A DNA stretch of 64,000 nt from Acidocella aminolytica 101 = DSM 11237. Its GTDB lineage: Bacteria > Pseudomonadota > Alphaproteobacteria > Acetobacterales > Acetobacteraceae. The translations under genes were made by a program, and so were the position numbers. Below are positions 19,837-29,563 of this stretch, in pieces. The stretch is taken from positions 62,001-126,000 of the forward strand of contig NZ_FQVJ01000005.1 of assembly GCF_900129125.1 (NCBI RefSeq), in the 5' to 3' direction. The notes beneath the pieces were generated by a model. The model made no database searches, had not been told where the DNA came from, and saw only the letters and a list, made by a program, of their open reading frames with translations. Each line of letters opens with the position of its first letter. Position 1 is the stretch's first letter.

Positions 19837-20657
19837 GCGGCGACAATCCGGTAAAGCGCCTCATCCACCTCCGGCGTCACGCCAAACCAGGCGCTGAAAC
19901 CTGGAACCGCCTGGTGAAGCAGCATCCCCAAACCTTCCACCGGCTTTAAGCCGCGCGCCTTGGCATCGGCCAGAAGCTGGGTTTCCAGCGGCGCGAAAAT
20001 AATATCCGCCACCGCGAGGCCGGGGGCCGCGCGGTCCAGATTCATCGGCAAGGGCGGCTCATGCACCATGCCAAGCGAGGTGGTGTTGATAAGTAGCGCG
20101 TAATCGCCCAGCGCATCCTCACGCTGCTCCCAGGGCAGCACCTTGGCCGGTGGCAGCGCCGCCGCCAACGCCGCCGCGCGCTCCGGCGTGCGGTTGGTAA
20201 TGGTGATCTCCGCCCCTTCATCCTGCAAAGCGGCGCCAATGCCGCGCGCCGCGCCGCCCGCGCCCAGAATCAGTACCGGCCCAGCGGCGGGTTTCACGCC
20301 ATGGTGGCGCAGATTGGCCACAAAACCGTACCCGTCGGTATTGCTGCCCTCAATCCCGTGCGGGGTGAAGATCAGCGTGTTCACTGCCCCGGCGCGACGG
20401 GCGAAATCATCGACCTTAACGCAAATCGCGAAGGCCGCTTCCTTATGCGGAATGGTCACATTCACCCCCGCGAATCCGGCCTTGGCCAAGGCCGGGATCA
20501 CGCTGGGGAAATCATCCGGCCGGATGGGCAGCGGCACATACGCACCGTCTATCCCGTGGCGGGCTAGCCAGGTGTTGTGGATTCGGGGGGAACGGGAATG
20601 GGCGACCGGCCAGCCGGTAACACCGGCGAGCCGGGCTGAGCCGGAGATAAGTCGCAT
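19833..20657 (-). CDS. aroE: shikimate dehydrogenase
   Basis: NADPH-dependent reduction of 3-dehydroshikimate. The 274-residue reading starts at MRLISGSARLAGVTGWPVAHS. The frame is open 8 codons more, but the family starts here. Substrate-binding residues are seen in HSRSPRIHN, VNVTIPHKE (catalytic Lys) and NTDGYGF; GAGGAARG binds the cofactor with NRT in the NADP-type position. Its 5' end is overlapped by 94 bases by the tail of the upstream glycosyltransferase gene, read in another frame. Confidence 0.94.
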   Translation of the reverse strand: MRLISGSARLAGVTGWPVAHSRSPRIHNTWLARHGIDGAYVPLPIRPDDFPSVIPALAKAGFAGVNVTIPHKEAAFAICVKVDDFARRAGAVNTLIFTPHGIEGSNTDGYGFVANLRHHGVKPAAGPVLILGAGGAARGIGAALQDEGAEITITNRTPERAAALAAALPPAKVLPWEQREDALGDYALLINTTSLGMVHEPPLPMNLDRAAPGLAVADIIFAPLETQLLADAKARGLKPVEGLGMLLHQAVPGFSAWFGVTPEVDEALYRIVAA

Positions 20658-21784
20658 GAGCGGACACCACCACGCCGCCATGCGCTTGCCAAGAGCAGAA
20701 TCAACAGCACAGGCGCCAGATGCGCATAGGCCGGGTGCCAGGGCAGCAATCCAGGCCCGAACCAGACCAGAAAATACAGCAACGGCTCCCCGGCCTTAAA
20801 CCCGTCTTCGGCCAAGCGCCGCTCCACCAGCAACGCCACGGCAAGGCTCACCCCCAACAGGTCATACAAATGCAGATATGGGCTGGCGAGGGCGGAGAGA
20901 ATCAACATCGCCGGGACGGAGCGGCTCAGCAGCCCGGCGCCGATACAGGCCAGAGACACCGCCGCTTGCAACACAAACGCAGCATGCAGCCCGGCCAGCG
21001 CCTTTACCGCGGCAAACACGCTGATCAGCCCGCCCGCGAACTCCTTGGGGTGGCCAGTCAGCAGCACATTGCTCATCATCGGCCGGGTATAATGCCAGAA
21101 CCCCACCCAGGCCGCCGGGCCAAACGCCCACACTGACGCCGCCACCAGCCCCACCGCCGCCAACGTCGCGTATAAAAACGCCAGAGGTACCCGGCGCAAC
21201 AGGTAAAGCGGCAGCACCAGTCCTAGCTGCGGCTTGAAGCTGGCCAGCCCGATCATTCCCCCCGCCAGACGCGGGCGGTTGCGCACCAGCAACAGCCCAC
21301 CGCCGATCAACGCCGTCATCAGCGCCGCGTTCTGATGTTCTAGGGCATTTTCCAGCGTTGCCGGGGCCAGCAGTATCGCGGCGATAAACCACCCGCTTTT
21401 GCCTGCCAGCCGCAGCATCCCCGCCAGCAGCACCAAAGAGAGTGCATCAAACGCCAACACCGCATGCCAGGGCGAGAGCCAGCCAAACGCGGCGGCAATC
21501 AGCCCATAGCTCGGCGGGTAGCTCCAGAGGTGATACGGCAAATTTCCATACATGCCTTGCAAAAAGCTCTGATACGCCGTGTGATTGAACAGCAGCGGCA
21601 ACTGATGGTGCAGGAACAAAAATCCACCAGCCCAGAAATCCAGCCCATCGCGCAAGGCTTTTCCGGTATAGCCACGATGCAGCCCCCACAGAATCGCCCC
21701 CCCCTCGCCCAACGAAGGAAGCGTGCAAACGGCAATTGTCAGGGCCAACCACAAACGGGCTAAGGCTTGATTTTTTTTGGGCAT
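20564..21784 (-). CDS. GT87/DUF2029-like polyprenol-linked glycosyltransferase
   Basis: A multi-pass membrane protein of about 406 residues with roughly ten hydrophobic segments, a DFWAGG motif in the first large loop and SFKPQLGLVLPLYLL in the middle. This is the layout of the GT87 (DUF2029) mannosyltransferase-like family, which uses polyprenyl-phosphate sugars at the membrane. The ATG at 21784 is preferred over one at 21829 that would overlap the divergent argD start. The last about 35 residues are Pro/Ser-rich and overlap the aroE start, so the native C-terminus may have been lengthened by loss of a stop. The specific sugar is unknown. Confidence 0.7.
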   Translation of the reverse strand: MPKKNQALARLWLALTIAVCTLPSLGEGGAILWGLHRGYTGKALRDGLDFWAGGFLFLHHQLPLLFNHTAYQSFLQGMYGNLPYHLWSYPPSYGLIAAAFGWLSPWHAVLAFDALSLVLLAGMLRLAGKSGWFIAAILLAPATLENALEHQNAALMTALIGGGLLLVRNRPRLAGGMIGLASFKPQLGLVLPLYLLRRVPLAFLYATLAAVGLVAASVWAFGPAAWVGFWHYTRPMMSNVLLTGHPKEFAGGLISVFAAVKALAGLHAAFVLQAAVSLACIGAGLLSRSVPAMLILSALASPYLHLYDLLGVSLAVALLVERRLAEDGFKAGEPLLYFLVWFGPGLLPWHPAYAHLAPVLLILLLASAWRRGGVRSCDLSPAQPGSPVLPAGRSPIPVPPESTTPG

Positions 21785-21827
21785 GTGCGCTTTAGTCCGG
21801 GCTTTCTGACGCCTTGAAAGCATATCC

Positions 21828-23018
21828 ATGATTTCCGCGCTAATGCCGAACTTTTCCAGAGCTGACGTCGCATTCGATCACGGCCAGGGCCCCTGGCTGT
21901 TTGATACGAATGGGCGACGTTATCTGGATTTCGGCGCGGGCATCGCCACCTCCTCGCTGGGCCATGGGCACCCGCATCTGGTGAAGGCCATTGCCGAGCA
22001 GGCGGCCAAGGTGATTCACGTCTCCAACCTTTACCGCGTGCCGCAGGCGGAAACGCTGGCGGCGCGATTTGTCGCGGCCAGCTTCGCGGACAGCGTGTTC
22101 TTCTGCAATTCCGGCGCCGAGGCGAATGAGGGGCTGATCAAAGCCATCCGCAAAACGCAAGCCGATGCTGGGCACCCCGAGCGCACAAGGATAATTTGTT
22201 TCGAAGGCGCTTTCCATGGCCGCACCCTGGCAACCGTTTCCGCCACCGGCAACCCCAAATATCTGGCGGGCTTCGGCAAGCCGGTGGAAGGGTTCGACCA
22301 TGTGCCCTTCAACAACCTCAACGCCGTGCGCGCCGCCATCACCGCCGAGACAGCGGGGATCCTGATCGAGCCGATCCAGGGCGAAGGCGGCATCCGCCCG
22401 GCGGATGAGCAGTTTCTGCATGACCTGCGCGCCACCTGCGACGAGTTCGGGCTGATCCTCGGCTTTGACGAGGTCCAGACCGGCATGGGTCGCACCGGAA
22501 AGCTGCTGGCCCATCAATGGATCGATGTGGAGCCGGATGTCGCCTCGCTGGCCAAGGGCATTGGCGGCGGCTTCCCGATGGCGGCACTGCTGGCCAAGGA
22601 GCATGTGGCCAAGTCACTGGTGCCGGGCAGCCACGGCACCACCTTCGGCGGCAGCCCACTGGCCTGCGCGGCGGGCAATGCGGTGCTGGACGTGATTCTG
22701 GCCGATGGCTTTCTGGACCAGATGAACGAGGTCGCCGCCTATCTACACACGGCACTGGACAAGCTGATTGCCCGGCACCCGGCCGTGTTTACCGAGTTGC
22801 GCGGCAAGGGACTGCTGCTAGGGCTGAAATGCGCCATGCCGAATGGCAATGTGCAGACCGAGGCCATGAAGCAAGGGCTGCTGACCGTGGCGGCGGGCGA
22901 GAACGTGCTGCGCCTGATCCCGCCGCTTATCATAAACCGTGATGACTGCAATGCGGCTATCACGCTGCTCGATCAAACTGCCAGTGCGCTAGCCAAGACG
23001 ACGGAGACGGCAAAATGA
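21828..23018 (+). CDS. argD: acetylornithine aminotransferase
   Basis: PLP enzyme forming N-acetylornithine in arginine synthesis and often succinyl-diaminopimelate in lysine synthesis. The 396 residues include FFCNSGAEANE, AFHGRTLA, DEVQTGMGRTG and the PLP lysine in LAKGIGGGFP. It is followed 64 bases later by argF on the same strand, the argD-argF pair common in alphaproteobacteria. Confidence 0.95.
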   Translation: MISALMPNFSRADVAFDHGQGPWLFDTNGRRYLDFGAGIATSSLGHGHPHLVKAIAEQAAKVIHVSNLYRVPQAETLAARFVAASFADSVFFCNSGAEANEGLIKAIRKTQADAGHPERTRIICFEGAFHGRTLATVSATGNPKYLAGFGKPVEGFDHVPFNNLNAVRAAITAETAGILIEPIQGEGGIRPADEQFLHDLRATCDEFGLILGFDEVQTGMGRTGKLLAHQWIDVEPDVASLAKGIGGGFPMAALLAKEHVAKSLVPGSHGTTFGGSPLACAAGNAVLDVILADGFLDQMNEVAAYLHTALDKLIARHPAVFTELRGKGLLLGLKCAMPNGNVQTEAMKQGLLTVAAGENVLRLIPPLIINRDDCNAAITLLDQTASALAKTTETAK

Positions 23019-23082
23019 ACGGGTGGGGCCGCTTGGCCCCCACGCCGGATCATGTGACCGTTTCTTATAAGGAGAACCTAAG

Positions 23083-24021
23083 ATGAGTGCTGTGCTGTCC
23101 TTGCAGGAGTCCGGCCCCCGGCATTTTCTGGACCTCAAGGATTTTTCGGGCGAGGCGCTGCGCGCTTTGCTGACCTCCGCCGCCACCCTGAAACGCAGCC
23201 GCCGCAACCTCACCAAAAAACCGCTAGCGGGGAAAACGCTGGCAATGATTTTTGAAAAACCTTCCACCCGCACCCGTGTCTCCTTTGAAGTGGCGGTGAA
23301 GGAGCTGGGCGGCGAGGCCGTGGTGCTATCCTCCAAAGACATGCAAATCGGCCGAGGGGAGACGATTGCCGACACCGCCAACGTGCTCTCGCGGTTTGTG
23401 CATGGGATCATGCTGCGGACAGATTCCGCCGAGAAGCTGCATGAGTTGGCGCGCCATGCCCGTATTCCAGTGATCAACGGGCTCACGGAGCTTTCTCACC
23501 CTTGCCAGATCATGGCCGATATCCTTACTTTCGAGGAGCATAAGGGCCCGGTCGAGGGGCAGAAGATCGCCTGGGTGGGGGATGGCAATAATGTCGCCGC
23601 CTCGTTCATTGAGGCCGCGGCACGGTTCAAATTCAGCCTCCGCCTTGCCTGCCCCGCCGGCTATATGCCCCGCGCCGAGATGCTGGACTGGGCGAAGGAG
23701 GAAGGCGCTGACGTGGAGGTAGGGATCGACCCAGATTGGGCGGTAGAAAATGCCGCCTGCGTAGTAACGGATACTTGGCTCTCAATGTCCGATTCAGAGG
23801 GTCAAGCCGCCGCTCGCGCCGCCGCTTTCGCGCCATATCAGGTCACTGCTGCGCTGATGGAAAAAGCCGCGCCTGAGGCGATCTTCCAGCATTGCCTGCC
23901 CGCGCACCGGGGCGAGGAAGTGGCTGCCGAAGTAATCGACGGTCCGGCCTCCGTGGTGTTTGACGAGGCGGAGAACCGACTGCACGCACAAAAGGCCATC
24001 CTGGCCTGGGCGATGGGCTAA
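23083..24021 (+). CDS. argF: ornithine carbamoyltransferase
   Basis: Forms citrulline from ornithine and carbamoyl phosphate. The 312 residues include the carbamoyl-phosphate loop STRTRVSFE, the HPCQIMAD segment and the HCLPAHRG motif with the catalytic Cys. AAGGAGAA lies about 9 bases before the ATG. The convergent gene's stop is immediately adjacent, with no room for a terminator. Confidence 0.96.
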   Translation: MSAVLSLQESGPRHFLDLKDFSGEALRALLTSAATLKRSRRNLTKKPLAGKTLAMIFEKPSTRTRVSFEVAVKELGGEAVVLSSKDMQIGRGETIADTANVLSRFVHGIMLRTDSAEKLHELARHARIPVINGLTELSHPCQIMADILTFEEHKGPVEGQKIAWVGDGNNVAASFIEAAARFKFSLRLACPAGYMPRAEMLDWAKEEGADVEVGIDPDWAVENAACVVTDTWLSMSDSEGQAAARAAAFAPYQVTAALMEKAAPEAIFQHCLPAHRGEEVAAEVIDGPASVVFDEAENRLHAQKAILAWAMG

Positions 24022-24480
24022 CTACCCGACCGGTTTCCAGTATTGCTGGAAGAAGCCCCGCGCATCCAGCGCGGCGGAGGGCGGCACAATCTCGGCCTTA
24101 CCGCCCTGGCAACGCCAGTTATAGGCGGTGTCGTGACCTGAAATATAAGCCGGAATATAGTCCGCATCCGGCTTTTGGGTACACCATTCCTTCGCGGCGG
24201 GCAGAGAGGTGCCCAGATTGGCCTTGCTGCACGGCAGATTGGCCCCCGCCACGCAGGCATAGAGCTTGCCACCCATGCAGCGCGTGACGGTCATTCTCTG
24301 TGTCTGGGCGGCACTCATATGCAGGCCGAAAGCCTGCTGGACCTGAGGCACCAAGGCGGCGGGCAAGGGGCGCAGCGTGTCGTTATTCGGCTGCGCGGCA
24401 CACAGCCCCGCCGCGCGCGCCACCGGCACATGCAGCAAGGCAAACCCCAGAAGCAGGGCCCAGAACATGATTCTCAGCAT
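24022..24480 (-). CDS. secreted cysteine-containing hypothetical protein
   Basis: A 152-residue protein with a clear signal peptide (MLRIMFWALLLGFALLHV, cleavage near ARAAG). The mature part has six Cys residues, suggesting up to three periplasmic disulfides, and ends with a segment containing YNWRCQGGK. The ATG at 24480 is selected because the longer frame would bury the signal peptide. I do not recognise the family. Divergent from the aldo/keto reductase. Confidence 0.6.
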   Translation of the reverse strand: MLRIMFWALLLGFALLHVPVARAAGLCAAQPNNDTLRPLPAALVPQVQQAFGLHMSAAQTQRMTVTRCMGGKLYACVAGANLPCSKANLGTSLPAAKEWCTQKPDADYIPAYISGHDTAYNWRCQGGKAEIVPPSAALDARGFFQQYWKPVG

Positions 24481-24577
24481 GGCATGAGCCTGACATGCGG
24501 CAGGCCAACGCGTCAAACGCCCCTGGGATCGAACCGGTTTACACCCCATGTTGCGGCAGAACCGGAAGGAGTACGCC

Positions 24578-25597
24578 ATGGACTACCGTAATTTAGGCCC
24601 CACGGGGCTGACCGTCTCCCGCCTGTGCCTGGGCTGCATGAGCTTTGGCGAGGCGCAGCGGGGCACACATGAATGGACGCTGGATGAATATGCCAGCCGC
24701 CCGGTGATCCGGCAGGCTTTGGAGGCGGGAATCAATTTCTTCGACACCGCTAATATGTATTCAGGCGGCAGTTCAGAGGAGATTCTTGGCCGGGCCTTGC
24801 GGGATTTTGCCTACCGGGACGAGATTGTGGTGGCTTCCAAGGCGTTTTTCCCCTGGCGCGGGGCGCCGAACACAGGCGGGCTGTCCCGCAAGGCGTTGTT
24901 CACGGCGGTGGACGAGAGCCTGAAGCGGCTCGGTATGGAGTATCTAGACCTGTACCAGATCCACCGCTGGGACGAGGCGACGCCGATTGAGGAAACGATG
25001 GAGGCGCTGCATGACATCGTGAAGTCCGGCAAGGTCCGGTATATCGGCGCGTCCTCAATGTCTGCCTGGCAGTTCTCCAAAGCGCAATATACCGCGAAGA
25101 TGAATGGCTGGACGCCGTTTATCTCCATGCAGAACCAGGTGAATCTGATCTACCGGGAGGAGGAGCGCGAGATGCTGCCGCTCTGCGCGGATATGGGCGT
25201 GGGCGTGATCCCGTGGAGCCCACTCGCACGCGGCAAGCTGACCCGCGACTGGGCAGAGACCACCAAACGCGCTGAGACGGATGCGGTATTGAAATCCATC
25301 TACGCCAATACCGAGATGCAAGACCGCAAGGTGGTGGAGGAAGTGGCCAATATCGCCGCCGCAAAGGGGGTGAAGCGCGCCCAGGTGGCCATGGCTTGGT
25401 TGCTGCAAAAGCCGGAAATCACCGCGCCGATTATCGGGGTGACCAAAACCTCGCATCTGACCGACGCGCTGGGGGCATTGGAGGTGACGCTATCACCGGA
25501 GGAGGTGGCGGCGTTGGAAACACCTTATATGCCGCATCCGGTGGCGGGGGTGAGCACGATCCGCAAGGCCGAGACGCCGAAGGTGAGCCTGCGGTAA
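24578..25597 (+). CDS. aldo/keto reductase, YajO-like
   Basis: A 339-residue NADPH-dependent oxidoreductase with the AKR barrel. Landmarks: GLTVSRLCLGCMSFGE at the N-terminus, NFFDTANMY (catalytic Asp and Tyr), the QIHRWD region, IPWSPLARGKL, and the C-terminal ETPYMPHPV. The overall pattern is close to E. coli YajO, implicated in 1-deoxyxylulose-related reduction and thiamine synthesis. The ATG at 24578 has AAGGAG 6 bases upstream. Substrate not determinable here. A terminator follows. Confidence 0.85.
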   Translation: MDYRNLGPTGLTVSRLCLGCMSFGEAQRGTHEWTLDEYASRPVIRQALEAGINFFDTANMYSGGSSEEILGRALRDFAYRDEIVVASKAFFPWRGAPNTGGLSRKALFTAVDESLKRLGMEYLDLYQIHRWDEATPIEETMEALHDIVKSGKVRYIGASSMSAWQFSKAQYTAKMNGWTPFISMQNQVNLIYREEEREMLPLCADMGVGVIPWSPLARGKLTRDWAETTKRAETDAVLKSIYANTEMQDRKVVEEVANIAAAKGVKRAQVAMAWLLQKPEITAPIIGVTKTSHLTDALGALEVTLSPEEVAALETPYMPHPVAGVSTIRKAETPKVSLR

Positions 25598-25602
25598 CAG
25601 AG

Positions 25603-25629
25603 TTGGGGGATTTGTAAAAAATCCCCCAA
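25603..25629. terminator. bidirectional intrinsic terminator
   Basis: An 11-bp perfect stem (TTGGGGGATTT / AAATCCCCCAA) with a short A-rich loop lies between the convergent aldo/keto reductase and malate synthase genes. A T-rich stretch follows a few bases later on the plus strand. Confidence 0.75.
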
Positions 25630-25649
25630 ACCCGTCAAAATTTTTGTCC

Positions 25650-27803
25650 TTACGCTGCTTTCGCCTCACGACGGCGGCGGGTGAGAATGAACTCGGTATA
25701 GCCGTTGGGCTGGGTCAGCCCTTCGAACACCAGATCCATCGCCGCCTTGAAGGCCGGGCCGTTATAAGCAGGAGCCATCGGGGTGTAAGCGGCATCGTCC
25801 GCGTTCTGTTTGTCCACCACCAGGGCCATGCGCTTCAGTGTCTCCATCACCTGATCATTGGTAACGATGCCATGATGCAGCCAGTTGGCAATGTGCTGGG
25901 AAGAGATGCGCAGGGTGGCGCGGTCTTCCATGAGCCCGACATCGTGAATGTCCGGCACCTTGGAGCAGCCGACGCCCTGGTCCACCCAGCGGACCACATA
26001 TCCCAACAGACCCTGGCAGTTATTGTCCAGCTCCTGCTGGATTTCCGCCGGGCTCCAGTTCACGCCATAGGCCAGCGGCACGGTGAGCAGGTCTGACAGC
26101 TTAGCGGCGGGACGGCTCTTCAGCTCGTTCTGCCGGGCAAACACGTCCACCTCATGATAATGCAGCGCGTGCAGCGTGGCGGCGGTGGGGCTGGGTACCC
26201 AAGCGGTGTTGGCGCCCGCCTTGGGGTGGGCGATCTTTTGCTCTAGCATCGCGGCCATCTGGTCCGGTGCGGCCCACATGCCCTTGCCGATCTGCGCCTT
26301 GCCCTGCAACCCGCATTCTAGGCCGAAATCCACGTTCCGGTCCTCGTAGGATTTGATCCAGGGCTGAGTCTTGATGTCGTTCTTGCGCAGGAAAGCGCCG
26401 GCTTCCATGGAGGTGTGGATCTCGTCGCCCGTGCGGTCCAGGAAGCCGGTATTGATGAACACCACGCGGCTCTTCGCGGCGGCGATGCAGGCTTTCAGGT
26501 TGGCGCTGGTGCGGCGCTCCTCGTCCATGATGCCCATTTTCAGGGTGTTGGCGGGCAGTTTCAGTAGTTCCTCCGCCGCGCCGAACAAAGCGTTGGCGTT
26601 GGCGGCTTCTTCCGGCCCATGCATCTTCGGCTTGACGATATAGACCGAGCCTTTGCGGGAATTGCGCTTCGCCGCGAGGTCATGCTTGGCGATGAGCGAC
26701 GTGATGACCGCATCGATCACCGTTTCCGGCAGTTCCGCACCGTCCTGAGTGATGATGTCCGTCAGCATGTGGTGGCCAACATTGCGAACCAGCAGCAGAG
26801 AGCGCCCGTGCAGGCTGAGGGTGGAGCCGTCCGGCGCGGTGTAGTCGCGGTCGGGGTTCAGCTTACGCTCGAAGGTCTTGCCGCCTTTCTCCACCGGGGC
26901 GGAGAGCGTGCCCTGCATCAGCCCCAGCCAGTTGCGGTAAACGCCGACTTTGTCCTCTGCATCCACGGCGGCGACGGAATCCTCGGCATCCATGATGGTG
27001 CTGATGGCGGACTCCAGAATGATGTCGGCAATATGCGCCGTATCGTTCTTGCCGATCGGGTGAGTGGGGTCGATGACGATTTCCGCGTGCAGATTATGGT
27101 TTTTCAGTAGCACGGCGGTGGGGGCGATGGCTTCGCCCTTATACCCGGCGAATTGCGCGGCGTTTTTCAGCGGCGCGTCGCCGGAAGGCAGCAGCGCAAT
27201 CAGCCGGCCATCCACCACGCGGTAGCCCAGCACGTCGGCATGGCTAGCTTCCTCCAGCGCGAAGCGCGCATCCAGAAACGCGCGGGCGCGGGCGATCACC
27301 GCATCCGCGCGGATCGGGTTGAAGCCCTTGCCGCGCGCCGCGCCGTCTGTCTCAGGCAAGGCGTCCGTGCCATAGAGCGCATCGTACAGGCTGCCCCAGC
27401 GGGCATTAGCGGCGTTGAGCGCGTAGCGGGCGTTAGAAACCGGCACCACCAGCTGCGGACCGGGGATATGGGCGATTTCGTCATCCACATTCGCGGTTTC
27501 CACCATGAAGGGGGCGGGCTCGGGCAACAGATAGCCGATTTCGCGCAGAAACGCCTCGTAAGCGGCTTGGTCGTGCGGCTGGCCTTTATGCGCCTTGTAC
27601 CAGTCATCCAGCTTGGCTTGGATTTCATCGCGCTTCGCCAGCAGCACTGCGTTGGTGGCGGCAAAACGCTTCAGCAGCGCGGCGAACCCATCCCAGAACA
27701 CGGCTTGTTCCAGCCCCGTGCCCGGCAGTGCCTCATTATTCACGAAATCATACAGAACGGTGGCGACAGAGAGGCCGGAAACGGACGTTCTGGGTTCAGG
27801 CAT
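25650..27803 (-). CDS. glcB: malate synthase G
   Basis: Condenses glyoxylate and acetyl-CoA to malate in the glyoxylate/glycolate route. The 717 residues are normal for the monomeric G isoform. The signature segment [19 protein letters not shown] and the SMEAGAF that follows are intact, as are the N-terminal [14 protein letters not shown] and the C-terminal NWLHHGIV region. The ATG at 27803 has GAGGAG 9 bases upstream. No isocitrate lyase gene lies beside it, so glyoxylate must come from elsewhere. Confidence 0.96.
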   Translation of the reverse strand: MPEPRTSVSGLSVATVLYDFVNNEALPGTGLEQAVFWDGFAALLKRFAATNAVLLAKRDEIQAKLDDWYKAHKGQPHDQAAYEAFLREIGYLLPEPAPFMVETANVDDEIAHIPGPQLVVPVSNARYALNAANARWGSLYDALYGTDALPETDGAARGKGFNPIRADAVIARARAFLDARFALEEASHADVLGYRVVDGRLIALLPSGDAPLKNAAQFAGYKGEAIAPTAVLLKNHNLHAEIVIDPTHPIGKNDTAHIADIILESAISTIMDAEDSVAAVDAEDKVGVYRNWLGLMQGTLSAPVEKGGKTFERKLNPDRDYTAPDGSTLSLHGRSLLLVRNVGHHMLTDIITQDGAELPETVIDAVITSLIAKHDLAAKRNSRKGSVYIVKPKMHGPEEAANANALFGAAEELLKLPANTLKMGIMDEERRTSANLKACIAAAKSRVVFINTGFLDRTGDEIHTSMEAGAFLRKNDIKTQPWIKSYEDRNVDFGLECGLQGKAQIGKGMWAAPDQMAAMLEQKIAHPKAGANTAWVPSPTAATLHALHYHEVDVFARQNELKSRPAAKLSDLLTVPLAYGVNWSPAEIQQELDNNCQGLLGYVVRWVDQGVGCSKVPDIHDVGLMEDRATLRISSQHIANWLHHGIVTNDQVMETLKRMALVVDKQNADDAAYTPMAPAYNGPAFKAAMDLVFEGLTQPNGYTEFILTRRRREAKAA

Positions 27804-27906
27804 AATGGAACTCCTCAATATATCGTCTTCGACACCTTCCCGGGGCGCTTGTGCCGCAAAGTCAGGGGAGGAGGCAAGCGGCGGCTGGCCTGACCAGTTT
27901 GCAGGG

Positions 27907-29133
27907 TCAGCCTGTCATGGTCGGAAAACCCGGGATCTCCGCCGCCATGTGTACGCGGGCAGGGCGGCCATGCTTGGCCACCAGCTCTCCCCAACTGATG
28001 GTGGCCACCGGGTAAGGCCGGCCGCCATCGCGCGGCGTGAGCATAGCGATTTCGCCGCCACGCGGCGCGGGGGCGAAATTTTCCAGCACCAGCCGCCCCT
28101 CGGCAATGGCATCCGCGAAGCGCTCGGCCAGGGCGTAATAGAGCTTGGCGTCGGGTTCAACGGCGACAGCACGCTGGCCCTCGGAGAGCGCTTCTTCGAT
28201 CAGGCTTGGCATGGTATCGCCGATGAGAAAGGCTAGGGAAGAATCCACAGAGTCTATGCCCTGCTCTTGCCGGAATCGCTGGTAAGCCTCCAACGACGGG
28301 AAGATATTTTTGTTATATGGGCGTTTTTGGCCCAAGGCAGAAAGCGCTTCGTCTTGTTCGGCCAAAAACACCGCCATTGCTTGGTCTTCTCGCCAAGCGT
28401 GACGATAAACAGGATCATTCCTGATCGACGCCATAATTGCATCATTTGCCAGGGCTTCAGCCTGAGAACCATGACCATCAACAGCCAGAGCCTCAAGCCC
28501 CCCCCCAATCACCTTGAACAAATGGCTGCCCCCCTCCGGCGCTTTCAAAAAAACTCCGCCATATCCGGCACGAACAGCCCTTAGCGTCATTTCCGTATGC
28601 TCATGCCCATAACGTCCGAAGCGAGTATCCATGAAGCCGATTTGTGCCAGCACCAGCCTATCGAACACCAATGCACATCCGTTTAGCATAGTACACATGC
28701 CCGGATTTTCAGCCTTATTTTCGCCCATGATGACCCGTGAGTGAAAAATCGGATGAACAAAATTCACATGACCGTGGGCATTTGCGGCAACAATCCATTC
28801 CTGTTCCCAGCCACGACACACGGGTACCACATCGTCGTCGAGCAACAGAACGACATCGCACTGGCATGTGTGCAGCAAGTAGTAAATGCCTCGGTTTTTG
28901 TTCCAGGCAATACCCCGATTGATACCGCTGACTACAACCTCCCCCCGCTCGCGCAGAGCCTCCACCGTGCCGTCACCAGATCCATCGTCGCAAATCACCA
29001 AGTCGAATGGGGAGGTGGTCATGGCCCTGATTTTTGCCACCAACTCAAGCACCATCTCCCTTCGGTTGAAGGTCGTGACGGCAATGCCAAGCCGTTTCTG
29101 GAAAGGTTCCCTACCGAACTCAACCACCATCAT
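27907..29133 (-). CDS. GT2 glycosyltransferase with degenerate FkbM-like tail
   Basis: A 408-residue cytosolic protein. Residues about 12-230 form a GT-A family 2 fold: [11 protein letters not shown] at the start, CDDGSGDGT, and the metal-binding LLLDDDVVP. Residues about 310-408 recall FkbM methyltransferases ([11 protein letters not shown], then [17 protein letters not shown]) but the SAM-binding glycine motif is not recognisable, so methyltransferase activity is doubtful. The ATG at 29133 has GGGAG upstream. Base composition is visibly less GC-rich than its neighbours, suggesting horizontal gain. Likely surface-polysaccharide work; sugar unknown. Confidence 0.75.
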   Translation of the reverse strand: MMVVEFGREPFQKRLGIAVTTFNRREMVLELVAKIRAMTTSPFDLVICDDGSGDGTVEALRERGEVVVSGINRGIAWNKNRGIYYLLHTCQCDVVLLLDDDVVPVCRGWEQEWIVAANAHGHVNFVHPIFHSRVIMGENKAENPGMCTMLNGCALVFDRLVLAQIGFMDTRFGRYGHEHTEMTLRAVRAGYGGVFLKAPEGGSHLFKVIGGGLEALAVDGHGSQAEALANDAIMASIRNDPVYRHAWREDQAMAVFLAEQDEALSALGQKRPYNKNIFPSLEAYQRFRQEQGIDSVDSSLAFLIGDTMPSLIEEALSEGQRAVAVEPDAKLYYALAERFADAIAEGRLVLENFAPAPRGGEIAMLTPRDGGRPYPVATISWGELVAKHGRPARVHMAAEIPGFPTMTG

Positions 29134-29563
29134 GATTTCTCCCAACGGGCGCAAGCGGCAATTGCGTAACGGTATTTCCAAGCCATTCTTTCCACCTGCG
29201 CCTGAAAGCCTCACCTGATAAGGTCTGTTTTGACCGGAAACCGGACCTGCCGACAACCCCCTTGCGGGGACGGGGTTTTTACGTCATCTACAATGTCAGG
29301 ATGCGCGCAATGCGGAGCCCGGCCTTGACCCGCCGACCGTGAACGCTGCGTCCAAACCAAAAGAATACCGTATGACCGGCGCCCCAGCGCCGGCGAGTTC
29401 ATGGACCCGATGACCGCTTTGCCTACAGAAATCACATACTCCTTCAAGGCACTGGCCCGGTTCGGCTCCGCACCCCTTTTCTGTCATTTTTATCACGCGT
29501 CCCTCGCGCAGGGCCGCCCGGACAGGGCCGCTCCGCTTGGCGCACGCCGGAGTTTTAGCGTTA
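29134..29563 (+). promoter_or_regulatory. long leader and promoter region upstream of rne
   Basis: A 430-base stretch without a convincing gene. It contains a hairpin with a T-run at 29255-29280 (AACCCC / GGGGTT with nested CCCC/GGGG alternatives followed by TTTTT), a possible -10 TACAAT at 29289, and a perfect 7-bp hairpin CCGGCGC / GCGCCGG at 29376-29393. rne in other bacteria is autoregulated through structured 5' leaders, so a regulatory leader is plausible, but no element matches a known class by eye. Confidence 0.4.
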
